Notes under the pieces: generated by a model
Seen by the model: only the letters and a program-made list of their open reading frames with translations
Told to the model about the DNA's origin: nothing
The model's database searches: none
Source of the DNA: Actinoplanes sp. KI2
Lineage (GTDB): Bacteria > Actinomycetota > Actinomycetes > Mycobacteriales > Micromonosporaceae
Reading direction: 5' to 3'
DNA length: 64,000 bases
Assembly (NCBI RefSeq): GCF_025630775.1
Contig: NZ_JAOSZE010000017.1
Location: forward strand, 124,001 to 188,000
Shown: in pieces, positions 49,043 to 58,219 of the stretch
Position numbering within the stretch: the stretch's first letter is position 1
Layout: every line of letters begins with the position of its first letter
Translations under genes and position numbers: made by a program

Positions 49043-50918
49043 AGGGCACCACTTCCTCGAGGTTCACCGTCAACTTGATATGCGTCGCACCGCTGGGAAG
49101 GTGCCGCAGGTCGTGCCGGTAGGTGACCACCTCCGGATCGTCATTCGGGCGGGAGGGCAAACGGTGGAAGCCGTACGCCGGATACAGCTCGGCCACGACG
49201 GTGGCCTTCGGATGCTTGCGATACAGGCCGTCCACCGCGGTGAAGCCGGCTTCTCTGGCTCGCGCCAGCAGCGCGACGAGACAAGCCCGCTCGATGCCGC
49301 GGGAGAACACCCGGCAGCTGATCATGAAGTTCTCCACGCATAACACGTCGCCGGCCCGCCGGGCGACGAACACGCCGACCAGACCCGAGTCGCCGAACCG
49401 GTCCGCCGCCCGGATGGTCAGGATTAATCCATCCGGATCAGCGGCCCACTGTTCGACATCGGCCGGCTGCATCCGCCGATGCGTCAGATTGAACTGATTG
49501 GTACGCAGCGTGAGTTGGGCGACGCGGTCCGTCTCGCCGGGGTCCATCGGCGCCAGCACGACCCGGAGATTCAGCTCCCGCAGGTAGTCCTCGATCGAGT
49601 CGAACCGCTGCAGGAAGTCACGCCGGACCCGCTCCTGCCGGTAATCCGCCGGGCGACGCCGGTCCTCGGCAGTGATCGCGCGGACGTCGAACCAGCCTTC
49701 GCTCAGCAGCCGATCCGGGTGCAGTGCGGGCTCCGGGCCGACTTCCAGCACGGCGACCTCGGGCAGGTGACTGCGGACCAACTCGCATTCGAACGAGCTG
49801 TCGTCCACGAACACCAACGAGTCCAGCCTGACGTTGAGCGTCTCTGCCAGGTCGCTCAGGTTCGCCGGCTTCGGCTCCCAGTTCGCCGCGACCACGGCGA
49901 AATCGTCCTCCCGCAATACCAGGTCCGGGTGGTCACGCAGCGCGGCCCGGACCTCGTCCGGGTCGTTCTTGCTCACCGCCGCGAGCACCACTCCCTGCAC
50001 GCCGAGCTGTTTCACGATCCGCTGGAATACGGTGAAGGCAGCGCCCCGGTAGCCACTGCCGACCGCGATGCCTTCCACACCGTTGTCGGCCAGCACCCCG
50101 CCCCACACCGTGCCGTCCAGGTCGAGCGCCAGCACTTTGCGGGTCGCGCCGACCAGGTGGGCGGCGAGGTGCCCGATCTCCCGCGCGTACCCGGCCAGCA
50201 CACCGGGACTCAGATGGACTTTCGCGTGCTGACTCAGCCGGGCATCTCGCACCATCGGCACGTCCAGCGCCAGCGGTTCGAGATCGAGCACCACTACCGA
50301 CGGATTGTTCTCGCCCAGGCGCAGCAGCCGGGCGTTGGCCTCCCGCCAGACTGCGCCCAATTCGGCGCGGGACGGATAGTCCACAAGCTGGGCGGTGAAT
50401 CGCCGCGGTAACGGCACGGTGTTGAAGACCAGCGTTCCCCGCCCGTTCTGGGCGAAACAATCGGCCAGCGCCTCCAGCAGGACCAGGTTCTCGCGCCACA
50501 GGCGGGCCACGTCCGGTACGGTCCACGGCGTCGGGACCGCGTCGAACACCACCTCGGCACTCAGCAGGCACACCACCAGGTCCGGGTTGGACGCGTACAG
50601 GTCGCTGCCGGGATCACCCAGGTCGAAGACGTACGCCTCGAACCCGGACACCCATGGGCGGGCGAGAATGCCGTGCCGGGCGAGTTCGGCGGTCAGCATC
50701 GGCACCATGGGCGCCACCGTGCCGTGGCCGGTCACCGCGACGGCGAGCGTGGGCGTGTCCGGATGGGCGTCCAGCACCTCGGCTGGTTCGAGCCGCGCCA
50801 GCAGGCGACCTGCACGCGGCAGATCGTCGTCGCCGACACCCGCGAGCAGGCTGCGCACCGCCGGATATTCGGCCACCGCCGCGCCGGACCGGACGAGCTG
50901 GGTCAGCGCCTCGATCAT
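49029..50918 (-). CDS. FkbH-like glyceryl-ACP-forming protein
   Basis: A protein of 629 residues. The N-terminal half is a GDSL-like region with no obvious motif. The HAD-type phosphatase core has LALDLDGTVWGGVLADNG (D-x-D nucleophile, about 250-267) and VFVDDSSFECELVR. The C-terminal third looks like a GNAT fold. FkbH proteins take D-1,3-bisphosphoglycerate, remove a phosphate and load the glyceryl group on an ACP. The partner ACP overlaps the 3' end. The other methoxymalonyl-ACP genes (two dehydrogenases, O-methyltransferase) are absent, so the C3 unit is used differently here. GGAGGTGG sets the ATG. Confidence 0.88.
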   Translation of the reverse strand: MIEALTQLVRSGAAVAEYPAVRSLLAGVGDDDLPRAGRLLARLEPAEVLDAHPDTPTLAVAVTGHGTVAPMVPMLTAELARHGILARPWVSGFEAYVFDLGDPGSDLYASNPDLVVCLLSAEVVFDAVPTPWTVPDVARLWRENLVLLEALADCFAQNGRGTLVFNTVPLPRRFTAQLVDYPSRAELGAVWREANARLLRLGENNPSVVVLDLEPLALDVPMVRDARLSQHAKVHLSPGVLAGYAREIGHLAAHLVGATRKVLALDLDGTVWGGVLADNGVEGIAVGSGYRGAAFTVFQRIVKQLGVQGVVLAAVSKNDPDEVRAALRDHPDLVLREDDFAVVAANWEPKPANLSDLAETLNVRLDSLVFVDDSSFECELVRSHLPEVAVLEVGPEPALHPDRLLSEGWFDVRAITAEDRRRPADYRQERVRRDFLQRFDSIEDYLRELNLRVVLAPMDPGETDRVAQLTLRTNQFNLTHRRMQPADVEQWAADPDGLILTIRAADRFGDSGLVGVFVARRAGDVLCVENFMISCRVFSRGIERACLVALLARAREAGFTAVDGLYRKHPKATVVAELYPAYGFHRLPSRPNDDPEVVTYRHDLRHLPSGATHIKLTVNLEEVVPCDGR

Positions 50919-52108
50919 GCGACCACCTCCCGGGTCGGGCACAGTGCGGCACACGCGTCGGCCAGTTCACCGATGCCGGTCGCGGCGGCGACCGGGCCGG
51001 GTGCGCCCCGGGGGGCACGCGCCGTCAAGGCCTCGACCTCGGCGTGGATCCGATCGGCGGTCCACTGCGGGTGGGTCAGGCAGCGGGCCAAGCCGAGCCG
51101 CTCCAGGCGGGCACCGTTGTCCGGCCGGTCCCCGCCGTGCGCGAGGATCAGCTGCGGCGTGCCCGCGGCCAGCGCGGCCGCGCAAGTGTTGATGCCGCCG
51201 TGGTGCACCACCGCGGCCACGCTCGGCAGCACCTGGCCGAAATTGAGTTCGGTGCGGTGTTCCACGTTGACCGGCAGCCGGGCAGGGAGCAGGTCCGGAT
51301 GTCTGGTCACCACCACGACCGGTCGGCCGATGGCGGCGAGCCCGGCCAGCGCGGCGGGATAGAAGTCGCCGTGCACCATCCGTCCGGTGCCGCCGGTGAC
51401 CAGAACGGCGGCGGTCCGGGATGGGGACGCCGAGCCGGGGGATGCCTGTTCGACCGGCGCGAAGTCGGTCAGCATCGTCCCCGCCGGTGCGGGTTTGCCG
51501 GCCCGATCGAACCAGGCCGGCCACAGCCCCACGGTGAGATCCGCACGACTGAGCCACCGGTGCCATTCGCTGATCGGCCGCAGGCCGAGCTCGGCCCGAA
51601 TCCGGTTGACCGGTCCGGCCGCCGCTCGGGCCAGGTGCATCGCGGTGACCGGCGCGGTGGCGGACTGAAACGGCGACAGCGAAAGCTGGACGACCCGGCT
51701 GTCCAGCACTTCGGCGGCTATCAGCGCGGACAATGCCGACGTGACCCGGCCGATGAGAACAGATCCGGGTCCTTCCGCGCACAACGCCAGCGCCTCTCCC
51801 CGGAGTTGGGGGAAGCCACCGGCGACCGATATCCGGTCGAGGAATCTCTCGGGGTCGCGGTAGTAGGCGTTCACCGCGCCGACCGGGTGCGGGTGGATGA
51901 GCGTCGCGGTCCGGCGCAGATGGCGGTCGTATTCGGCCGCGTTGTCGATCGGCCGGAAACGCGCTCCGGTGGCACGGGCCGTCTTCTCGAACACCGCATG
52001 CGTGTGTACCGCCACCTCGTGACCGCGTCGGTGCAGCACCCCGGCGAGCGCGAGGAAGGGGTCGACGTCGCCGCGGGTCCCGTGTGCCACGAGGACGAAG
52101 CGGCTCAT
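50915..52108 (-). CDS. Glycosyltransferase, GT1 (MGT/UGT-like)
   Basis: A protein of 397 residues with a GT-B fold. VLVAHGTRGDVDPFLALAGV at the start is the usual N-terminus of macrolide- and glycopeptide-type transferases. AVVHHGGINTCAAALAAGTP followed by ILAHGGDRPDNGARLE (about 299-335) is the nucleotide-sugar-binding block. The ATG overlaps the FkbH gene start region by 4 bp on its 3' side. It would glycosylate a hydroxyl of an intermediate or the final product. No sugar-biosynthesis genes are in the cluster, so a common cellular NDP-sugar is likely. Confidence 0.88.
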   Translation of the reverse strand: MSRFVLVAHGTRGDVDPFLALAGVLHRRGHEVAVHTHAVFEKTARATGARFRPIDNAAEYDRHLRRTATLIHPHPVGAVNAYYRDPERFLDRISVAGGFPQLRGEALALCAEGPGSVLIGRVTSALSALIAAEVLDSRVVQLSLSPFQSATAPVTAMHLARAAAGPVNRIRAELGLRPISEWHRWLSRADLTVGLWPAWFDRAGKPAPAGTMLTDFAPVEQASPGSASPSRTAAVLVTGGTGRMVHGDFYPAALAGLAAIGRPVVVVTRHPDLLPARLPVNVEHRTELNFGQVLPSVAAVVHHGGINTCAAALAAGTPQLILAHGGDRPDNGARLERLGLARCLTHPQWTADRIHAEVEALTARAPRGAPGPVAAATGIGELADACAALCPTREVVA

Positions 52109-52386
52109 CGGGATTCGCCGCCCGTCTCGGCCGCCGCCTCCTCGACGCCGATGGCGCGCGTCACCGCGGTCACGTTCTCCTCGAAGGCGAAGTCCTCGCC
52201 GAACAGATCGTCGATCGCGAGGTCCACGCCGAACCGCTCGTCCACCGCAAGGGTCAACATGACCAGGTGCATCGAGCTACCGCCGAGATCGAAGAAGCCG
52301 CTGTGGGCCTGCGGGCGGTGGCCCAGCAACTCGTACCACACGTCGGCGAGCGTCGATCGAATCTGGGTGACCGTCGGCCGGCTCAC
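52105..52386 (-). CDS. Free-standing carrier protein
   Basis: A protein of 93 residues. GFFDLGGSSMHLVMLTLAVD (about 30-49) contains the phosphopantetheine Ser. Helix III is acidic (LAIDDLFGEDFAFEENVTAV). GTG start with GGGGG upstream. Both ends overlap neighbours by 4 bp (thioesterase before, GT1 after). Its loading enzyme is not evident. Confidence 0.85.
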   Translation of the reverse strand: MSRPTVTQIRSTLADVWYELLGHRPQAHSGFFDLGGSSMHLVMLTLAVDERFGVDLAIDDLFGEDFAFEENVTAVTRAIGVEEAAAETGGESR

Positions 52387-53459
52387 GCGGCCCCCCTTTC
52401 CTGGACGTGGCGTTCGACCGGACCGGACAGCGCCGCCGTGATCGCCGCCGCGATGCCGGCGGCCGGCACCGGTTCGAGCACCTCGGTATGGCGGCAGGCC
52501 AGCGGATACTCGGCGACCCGGCCGCCGACGACGGCGCGCCACTGGTCAACGACCGTCGCTTCGGCCGAACCGGGGGATTCGGCGGTCACGCAGAGCAGGT
52601 CACCGTCGTAGACCCGCCCGACCGGGGTGCGGGAGAGCCGCTCGTGATGGCGATAGAGGTCGAAGATCGCGGCGAAGGCGCGCTCGTTGAGGCGTGCCAT
52701 CGGATGCGACGTCCGCCTCAGGCACTCATGCAGGCGGTCGTAGTCGATCGGCAGGCGGCACAGCGCGTTCAGTTCGGCATCGAGATCGTCCCGGCCCGGC
52801 GGCAGAAGCATCTGCCGGAGGATCATTTCCGCCTCGGGCAGCGGATCGGGCGCCACGGGACAGGAGCTGACGACCGTCAGCAGGTCCACCTCGCGACCCG
52901 CGGCGCGCAGCCGGCAGGCGATCTCGAACGCCAGCCGGCCGCCGATGCACCAGCCCAGGAGTCGATGGGGCCCGTCCGGGTGGACTGCGAGGATCTGCGC
53001 CGTGTAGTCGTCGGCCAGGTCGTCGAGCGTAGCCGCCAACCGCTCCTGGCGAACCAGCCCCCGGGCCTGCAGCGCGTATACCGGCAGCTGCGGATCGAGG
53101 TGCGGCAGCAGCGTGGCGTAGGGCAGCCCGAATCCGCTACCGGGGTGGATACAGAACAGCGGTGCCTGCGCGCCCGAGCGGCGCAATGGCAGCACCACCG
53201 CCGGATCCGGTCCCGGCCGGTCGTCGGCCAGGAAGGCGGCCAGTGTCCGCGGAGTCCGGTGCTCGGCCAACGTCTGTTCGGTCAGCCGTGTTCGCAGCTC
53301 GACCCGGATCCTGCGCAGGAGTTCCCGGACGTCGTCCGGCCCACCGCCGGCGGCGAAGAAATCGTCGTCGGCCGCCAGCTGAGCCCGACCGAGAGTCTCG
53401 GCGAAGAGCACGGTGAGCTGGCGTTGCCGGTCGTCCTGATCAGTGGTGCGGATGGTCAT
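52383..53459 (-). CDS. Degenerate carrier plus thioesterase with Cys nucleophile
   Basis: A protein of 358 residues. Residues about 15-85 have the carrier fold, but at the modification site the sequence is DDDFFAAGGGPDDVRELL: the Ser of 'GG-x-S' is lost, so it cannot be phosphopantetheinylated. The thioesterase (about 95-350) reads FCIHPGSGFGLPYATLLPHL, then GWCIGGRLAFEIA with Cys as nucleophile, and LACRHTEVLEP with the His. The usual Asp (LLDS) is VVSS. Cys-type NRPS thioesterases are linked to strained rings such as beta-lactones and to unusual release. It is the only release-type enzyme in the cluster. Confidence 0.82.
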   Translation of the reverse strand: MTIRTTDQDDRQRQLTVLFAETLGRAQLAADDDFFAAGGGPDDVRELLRRIRVELRTRLTEQTLAEHRTPRTLAAFLADDRPGPDPAVVLPLRRSGAQAPLFCIHPGSGFGLPYATLLPHLDPQLPVYALQARGLVRQERLAATLDDLADDYTAQILAVHPDGPHRLLGWCIGGRLAFEIACRLRAAGREVDLLTVVSSCPVAPDPLPEAEMILRQMLLPPGRDDLDAELNALCRLPIDYDRLHECLRRTSHPMARLNERAFAAIFDLYRHHERLSRTPVGRVYDGDLLCVTAESPGSAEATVVDQWRAVVGGRVAEYPLACRHTEVLEPVPAAGIAAAITAALSGPVERHVQERGAA

Positions 53460-53489
53460 TCCCACTCCGTTCCAGCAGTCAGCGAGTCC

Positions 53490-54683
53490 CTACCGCGTTG
53501 CGGCGACACCCACGTCGTCGCGCAGGCGAATCAGGAGGCGCTCGATCGCGTCCGGTTCCAGGCTGTCCACGAACGCGGTGGCGGCGTCGCGGGACTGGCG
53601 AGCGAGCCGCTGATACCGGTCGTCGTCGCTGAGCAGCCCACGGAGTGTGCTGATCCACGGCCGCGGGTCCTGCTCCGGAACGCGCCCCTTGGGCAGTACG
53701 GCCGAGGTCGCCTCCGGATATCGCTCGATCGGCCGGACCGGGAGGACGTAGTCAACACCCAGCTTCGACTCGCGCATACCGCAGACGTCCGCGGCGAGCA
53801 CCGGCACGCCACGAAGCATCGCTTCGACGCAGCAGTACCCGAACGTCTCGTCCCAGAGTGACGGCATGACCAGCACCCGGGTCCGGCCATAGATCGCGTC
53901 CATGTCGTCGCCACCGGGGCTGATCTCGATGTTCGGCCGCGCGGCGAGCGCCGCCCGGTCGGCATCGGTCGTGCCCCAGCCCTCGACCGCCAGGAACGGA
54001 ACGTCGGGGAGCGCGTCCGCCATCGCCAGGAAGAGGTCGATGCCCTTGTATTGGCAGGCATTGACCAGCGTGACGTACCGCTGTTCGGCCGGATCGGGAT
54101 CGCGAAGCGAAACGCCGGAGTAGACGTCCGGATAGATCACCTCGGACGGCAGGCCGGCGTACTCCTCGAGGTAGTCGTGGGTGGCGCGACTGATGGAGAC
54201 GATGCCGGCCGTCCGCCGGATCATGGCCGTGGCGCTCTCGCTCGGATAGAACGCTCGCGGCCCGAACGGCAGCTGGGGCAGCGTGTGCACGAGGTAGAGC
54301 ACGCGAGCACGCCGCAACGCGGCGGAGAGCAGCATCATCCCGGGGTCGTCGTTGGAGACCAGCGCGAAGTCGGTCGACGCCGCCTCGAGCTCGCGGGCAA
54401 CCGCGCGAGACAGGTCCTGCGCACGCTCGACGCCGTGCACGGTGACACCCCGGTGCTCGTAGGTGAGCAAATGGTCGGAGCGGTCGATTATCCGAGCCCC
54501 GAGCGAGGTGAGATAGGCGGGCATGTCAGCCAGTTCGCGGTACTGAATCTGCCCCTTCAATGGGGCGACCACGTGCACTTCGTGGCCCTTGCTTGCGAGA
54601 TGTTCAACCACTAGTCGATTCGACTTGTTGGCCCCACCGCGAGACGGCAGGAAGTACATGTTCTGCGCTAGAAGCAGCCTCAC
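53490..54683 (-). CDS. Glycosyltransferase, GT4 type
   Basis: A protein of 397 residues. The N-terminus RLLLAQNMYFLPSRGGANKS has the Gly-rich loop of GT4 enzymes. MPSLWDETFGYCCVEAMLRG (about 270-289) has the E-x7-E motif that binds the NDP-sugar. MshA of mycothiol synthesis belongs to the same family, which matters because an MshC-like gene is in this cluster, but GT4 is very broad. GTG start. It heads a minus-strand run and is divergent from the IorA-like gene. Confidence 0.82.
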   Translation of the reverse strand: MRLLLAQNMYFLPSRGGANKSNRLVVEHLASKGHEVHVVAPLKGQIQYRELADMPAYLTSLGARIIDRSDHLLTYEHRGVTVHGVERAQDLSRAVARELEAASTDFALVSNDDPGMMLLSAALRRARVLYLVHTLPQLPFGPRAFYPSESATAMIRRTAGIVSISRATHDYLEEYAGLPSEVIYPDVYSGVSLRDPDPAEQRYVTLVNACQYKGIDLFLAMADALPDVPFLAVEGWGTTDADRAALAARPNIEISPGGDDMDAIYGRTRVLVMPSLWDETFGYCCVEAMLRGVPVLAADVCGMRESKLGVDYVLPVRPIERYPEATSAVLPKGRVPEQDPRPWISTLRGLLSDDDRYQRLARQSRDAATAFVDSLEPDAIERLLIRLRDDVGVAATR

Positions 54684-54873
54684 GGCGCTCCCCCCATGTC
54701 AGCGACTTACAGACTTTTCCCAGCTCAAGCAGCCTATTCACAGCTCGTCCCGAGCGAATGTCCTACATGTACCGTACCCCAGCTCCGAAGATCCCTCCAC
54801 CCCTTGCGGATGACCGTGATCGATGCAAGTATGGCTCCTTCACGTTGTGTAGAAAGTCACCGTACGACTCCAA

Positions 54874-54890
54874 CGCTCCTGGTAGGAGCG
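54874..54890 (+). promoter_or_regulatory. Hairpin just ahead of the IorA-like gene
   Basis: CGCTCCT-GGT-AGGAGCG is a perfect 7-bp stem with a 3-nt loop ending 5 bp before the GGGGGGAAG ribosome-binding site. It could be an operator or an mRNA structure affecting translation. No role is proven. Confidence 0.4.
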
Positions 54891-54908
54891 CCAACGGGGG
54901 GGAAGTAC

Positions 54909-56447
54909 ATGAGTTCCTGCATGGATGGACGCTGTCATTGTGCGTCCGTCGCTGACCTGCTGCGAAGCCAGGGCATTTCCTTCTGTTTCGCGGTTCCCGG
55001 CGCACCTATCACGCATGTGGCGGACACTGCCGGGGCATCGATGCAGCAATTCGAGTGGGCGGTGAATGAGAAGGTCGCCGTGGAAAATGCGATCGGCCTG
55101 TCCTGCATAGGGGTGCGCGCCGCGGTAATGTTCAAGCAAAATGGGTTGAACGTCGCTGCGGATGCTCTCGTCAATGCCGCGACCCATTCGATCGGCGCCG
55201 CGTTGCTGATAATTGTGGCCGATGACGTGGACTGCTCCCGCTCCACGACTCTGCAGGACAGTCGTGACCTCGCGGACCTCATGCGGCTGCCCGTGGTGGA
55301 GCCCACCATGGACGGCGACCTGGACCGCTGCGTCGTTTCCGCGGTACAGATCTCCGAGGCGGAATCCATCCCGGTGGTGCTGCGCCTCGTGGGTCCGATT
55401 CCCCCGGGCGCCGTCGGGGCGCCTACGACCGAACACCGTACGTCCGGCGCGCCACCCGTCGTCAACAGGTCGATCACCCAGGAGCTCACCAAGCTCGGCC
55501 GGGTACAACATCTGCGGCTGAGGCAGGCCACCGAGCAACGCGGGGGTGACGCGCTGGCACCGACCACGGTCTGCATCGAAGGACCCGAGGGGGGCGCCGA
55601 CCCGCACCGGGCCGGGATCGTCGCGTTTGGCTCCGCGGCCGGCGTGGCCGGTGAGGTCGACGCCTGCCGGCTGGTGCTGCGCCGGTTCGGCACGGACGAG
55701 AAGGAGATCATCCGGTTCGTCGAGGAACACGACCGGGTACTGATCGCCGAGGAGCCCATGCCGGCCCTCGAGCGGCGGATCAGGCAACTCTCGATCGCCG
55801 GCCACCAGACCATCGGCCGGCTGACCGGTCATCTGCCACCAGAAGGCCGGCTCGACGCCGAACTGCTGCAAAAGGCCCTGGTCGACGGTCCTCGGGACTG
55901 GAACACGGTGGACCGCAAACCGAGCCGGCTCGCCCCGCACGCCGGATACCACGACCTCTTCGAGGCGATCGCTGATCTGCGGCGTGAGGGGCTCTTCGTG
56001 GCCGCCGACGTCGGGTCGTCGGTCAATCTCTGTTACCCGCCGTACGCGGCCTCCGACACAGCGATCTGCCTCGGGTCGGCGGTATCCGTGGCGAGCGGAG
56101 CCGCCCGCGCCGCCCGGCCGGCCATCGCCGTGATCGGGGACTATGCGCTCCTGCACACGGGTCTGCAGGCTGTCGTCGACGTGGCTCTGCGCCGGCTGCC
56201 GGTGGTCGTGATCGTTCTGGCCAACGGCGTGCAGGAGAAGACTGGCGGACAGCCCGTCTGGCCCGGGGCGGGTGGCCGAGATCGGGACGCGGCGATCCTG
56301 AACGGTCTGCTGGCCGGCGTTGCGCCTGGCGTGCCGGTCGAGGCGTGGGACGCGAGGCAGACCGGCCTCGCCGAGACCACCCGCAAGCTGCGCTCGTTAT
56401 TGGCCGTGGCGCCCGCCGTCGCGCTGGTATCGGATCGCACGGCCTGA
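54909..56447 (+). CDS. IorA-like TPP-dependent 2-oxoacid enzyme lacking the ferredoxin domain
   Basis: A protein of 512 residues resembling the alpha subunit of indolepyruvate:ferredoxin oxidoreductase. EWAVNEKVAVENAIGLSCIG (about 44-63) and KQNGLNVAADALVNAATHS are its Pyr-domain blocks. LLIIVADDVDCSRSTTLQDSRD follows. The C-terminal TPP domain has ADVGSSVNLCYPPYAASDTA and AVIGDYALLHTGLQAVVDVA. The normal C-terminal two-[4Fe-4S] domain is missing, and no IorB subunit gene is near. It may therefore be a decarboxylase or use another acceptor. GGGGGGAAG fixes the ATG. The gene for PCP-C follows 1 bp later. Confidence 0.75.
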   Translation: MSSCMDGRCHCASVADLLRSQGISFCFAVPGAPITHVADTAGASMQQFEWAVNEKVAVENAIGLSCIGVRAAVMFKQNGLNVAADALVNAATHSIGAALLIIVADDVDCSRSTTLQDSRDLADLMRLPVVEPTMDGDLDRCVVSAVQISEAESIPVVLRLVGPIPPGAVGAPTTEHRTSGAPPVVNRSITQELTKLGRVQHLRLRQATEQRGGDALAPTTVCIEGPEGGADPHRAGIVAFGSAAGVAGEVDACRLVLRRFGTDEKEIIRFVEEHDRVLIAEEPMPALERRIRQLSIAGHQTIGRLTGHLPPEGRLDAELLQKALVDGPRDWNTVDRKPSRLAPHAGYHDLFEAIADLRREGLFVAADVGSSVNLCYPPYAASDTAICLGSAVSVASGAARAARPAIAVIGDYALLHTGLQAVVDVALRRLPVVVIVLANGVQEKTGGQPVWPGAGGRDRDAAILNGLLAGVAPGVPVEAWDARQTGLAETTRKLRSLLAVAPAVALVSDRTA

Positions 56448-56448
56448 G

Positions 56449-58098
56449 ATGACGATGGCCGAGGACGAGCTCGATGCGAAGCTCCGCGATGCCTGGCGTT
56501 CCGTATTGAAGATCGACAAGATCGACGACGGTGCCAACTTCTTCATGCTGGGCGGCACCTCGATCGGCCTCGCGCGAGTACTCGCCGGGGTGCGCCCGCC
56601 GCAGGCCGACCGGCCCAGCGTCGTGGAGTTTCTGAGCGCCCCGACGTACCACGATCAGCTCAGCCGGCTCCGCGAAGCCTGGTCGGTAACGCCCCCCGTC
56701 GCGGCACCTTCACCGTCGGCTGCCTCGGGAGTCACCAGGAACCAGCGCAACCGGCTGACTCGGGTGAGTCAGCGAATCATCGAGGGCCACCCGCACGTGG
56801 CGCTGTCGATCCCGGTGTGCTTCGCCATCGACGGTCCGATCGATGCCGACGCCCTCGCCGGCGCGTTGCGGGACACCGTCGAACGGCACGGCGCGTTGCG
56901 GGCCGCGTTCCTCGACCGGGCGGCCCAGCCCTGCTATGACGAGCGGCCGCTGCCGCCGGACTGGGCACCAGTGATCTACGACCGGCGATCGCTTCCGCCG
57001 GCCGAGGCCATCGCGCTGATCGAACAGGCGGCCCGTGAGGTTCCGTACGCCGTGATCGACCTGCGCGAGCCGCCGCTGCTGCACGCCGAGATCCACCTGC
57101 ATCGGTCCGGCGGGGCGGTGCTGCTCGCGTTCGACCACATCGCGTTCGACGAGGTGTCGACCGTCGTGTTCGTCCGCGACCTCGTCGAGGCGTACGGCGC
57201 CCGGCTCACCGGCTCACCGGTCCGCCTGCCGGCGGTACCCGTCCGCGCCCAGGACATCCTCGTCGAACGGGAGCGACGGCGCGGAGAGAAGCTCGATCAG
57301 CTGCTCGCGGCGTGGGACGAGGCGCTCGCGGGCTATCCGAACGCGCCCACGTTCGACCTGATCGACGACGACTCGGATTTCTCACCGCCGGCCCCGGCCC
57401 GGGTCGACCGGATCGTCGCCGGCGACCTAAGTGGCCGCCTGGACGGACTCCGGCGGCAACTGGGCGCGACCGACCATACGCTGCTGTCCGCCCTGATCTA
57501 TCTGGCGCTGCACCGCAGTACCGGCCGATCGGACATCTGCCTGGTCACCACCGCCGCGATGCGCGACTTCGAGCAGGCCGACGACGTGGTCGGCAACTTC
57601 GTCGAACTGATCATCGTCCGGGTCGAGGACGTGTTCGGCGGAACGCCTTGCCGAGCTCCGCTGGCCGACGTCATCCGTCACGTACAGCGCTCCATCTGGC
57701 GCTCGCACAACCTCAACGTGCCGTTCCACGACCTCCTGCAGCGCACCCAAGGTCTGGTCAACGGGCGGACGCCCCTGCGACCTTGGGTCTTCTTCAACCA
57801 CACCGACGACCCGCTCGAGAAGGCCGAGCTGGGCCAGGCCTCCTTCCGCTGGCTGCTGCAACCGGCGACCGCCACGACGTCGTTCCCGGGCCTGGGCATG
57901 CATTCGAAGACCCGTGCCGACGGAGCCGGTGAGATCGCGGTGACGAGCGTCGTCGACCGCTACCCGCCGGGCACCCTGGATCGGTTCCTCGAACAGCTGG
58001 GGCTGATGCTGCGCGACGACCATGATCCGGACCAACCGCTGGTCAGGTCAGCCGGTGCGCCGTGGTGCGGCTGCGCGCCTGCGCCGGTGACGTCGTAG
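56449..58098 (+). CDS. NRPS PCP-condensation didomain
   Basis: A protein of 549 residues. The carrier (about 5-80) has NFFMLGGTSIGLARVL. After a linker rich in Ala/Ser/Pro comes a condensation-like domain (about 105-540), whose active site reads LLAFDHIAFDEVS. The second His of H-H-x3-D-G is kept (DH), while the first His is Asp and Gly is Glu. PWVFFNHTDDPLE and DVVGNFVELIIVRVED are other C-domain blocks. A carrier before a C domain without an A domain means both substrates come from elsewhere. It may form an amide or ester between carrier-bound pieces. Confidence 0.85.
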   Translation: MTMAEDELDAKLRDAWRSVLKIDKIDDGANFFMLGGTSIGLARVLAGVRPPQADRPSVVEFLSAPTYHDQLSRLREAWSVTPPVAAPSPSAASGVTRNQRNRLTRVSQRIIEGHPHVALSIPVCFAIDGPIDADALAGALRDTVERHGALRAAFLDRAAQPCYDERPLPPDWAPVIYDRRSLPPAEAIALIEQAAREVPYAVIDLREPPLLHAEIHLHRSGGAVLLAFDHIAFDEVSTVVFVRDLVEAYGARLTGSPVRLPAVPVRAQDILVERERRRGEKLDQLLAAWDEALAGYPNAPTFDLIDDDSDFSPPAPARVDRIVAGDLSGRLDGLRRQLGATDHTLLSALIYLALHRSTGRSDICLVTTAAMRDFEQADDVVGNFVELIIVRVEDVFGGTPCRAPLADVIRHVQRSIWRSHNLNVPFHDLLQRTQGLVNGRTPLRPWVFFNHTDDPLEKAELGQASFRWLLQPATATTSFPGLGMHSKTRADGAGEIAVTSVVDRYPPGTLDRFLEQLGLMLRDDHDPDQPLVRSAGAPWCGCAPAPVTS

Positions 58099-58219
58099 GC
58101 ACCGTTCATCGCCTGGATCGGCCGGTACGCATCGAGGTGGCGAAGCCCGCTGTTCGATCACGCCGGCCCGCCCATCCACGTCTGACCGACGCTCTCGACC
58201 CACAAGGAGGAGCCACCCG

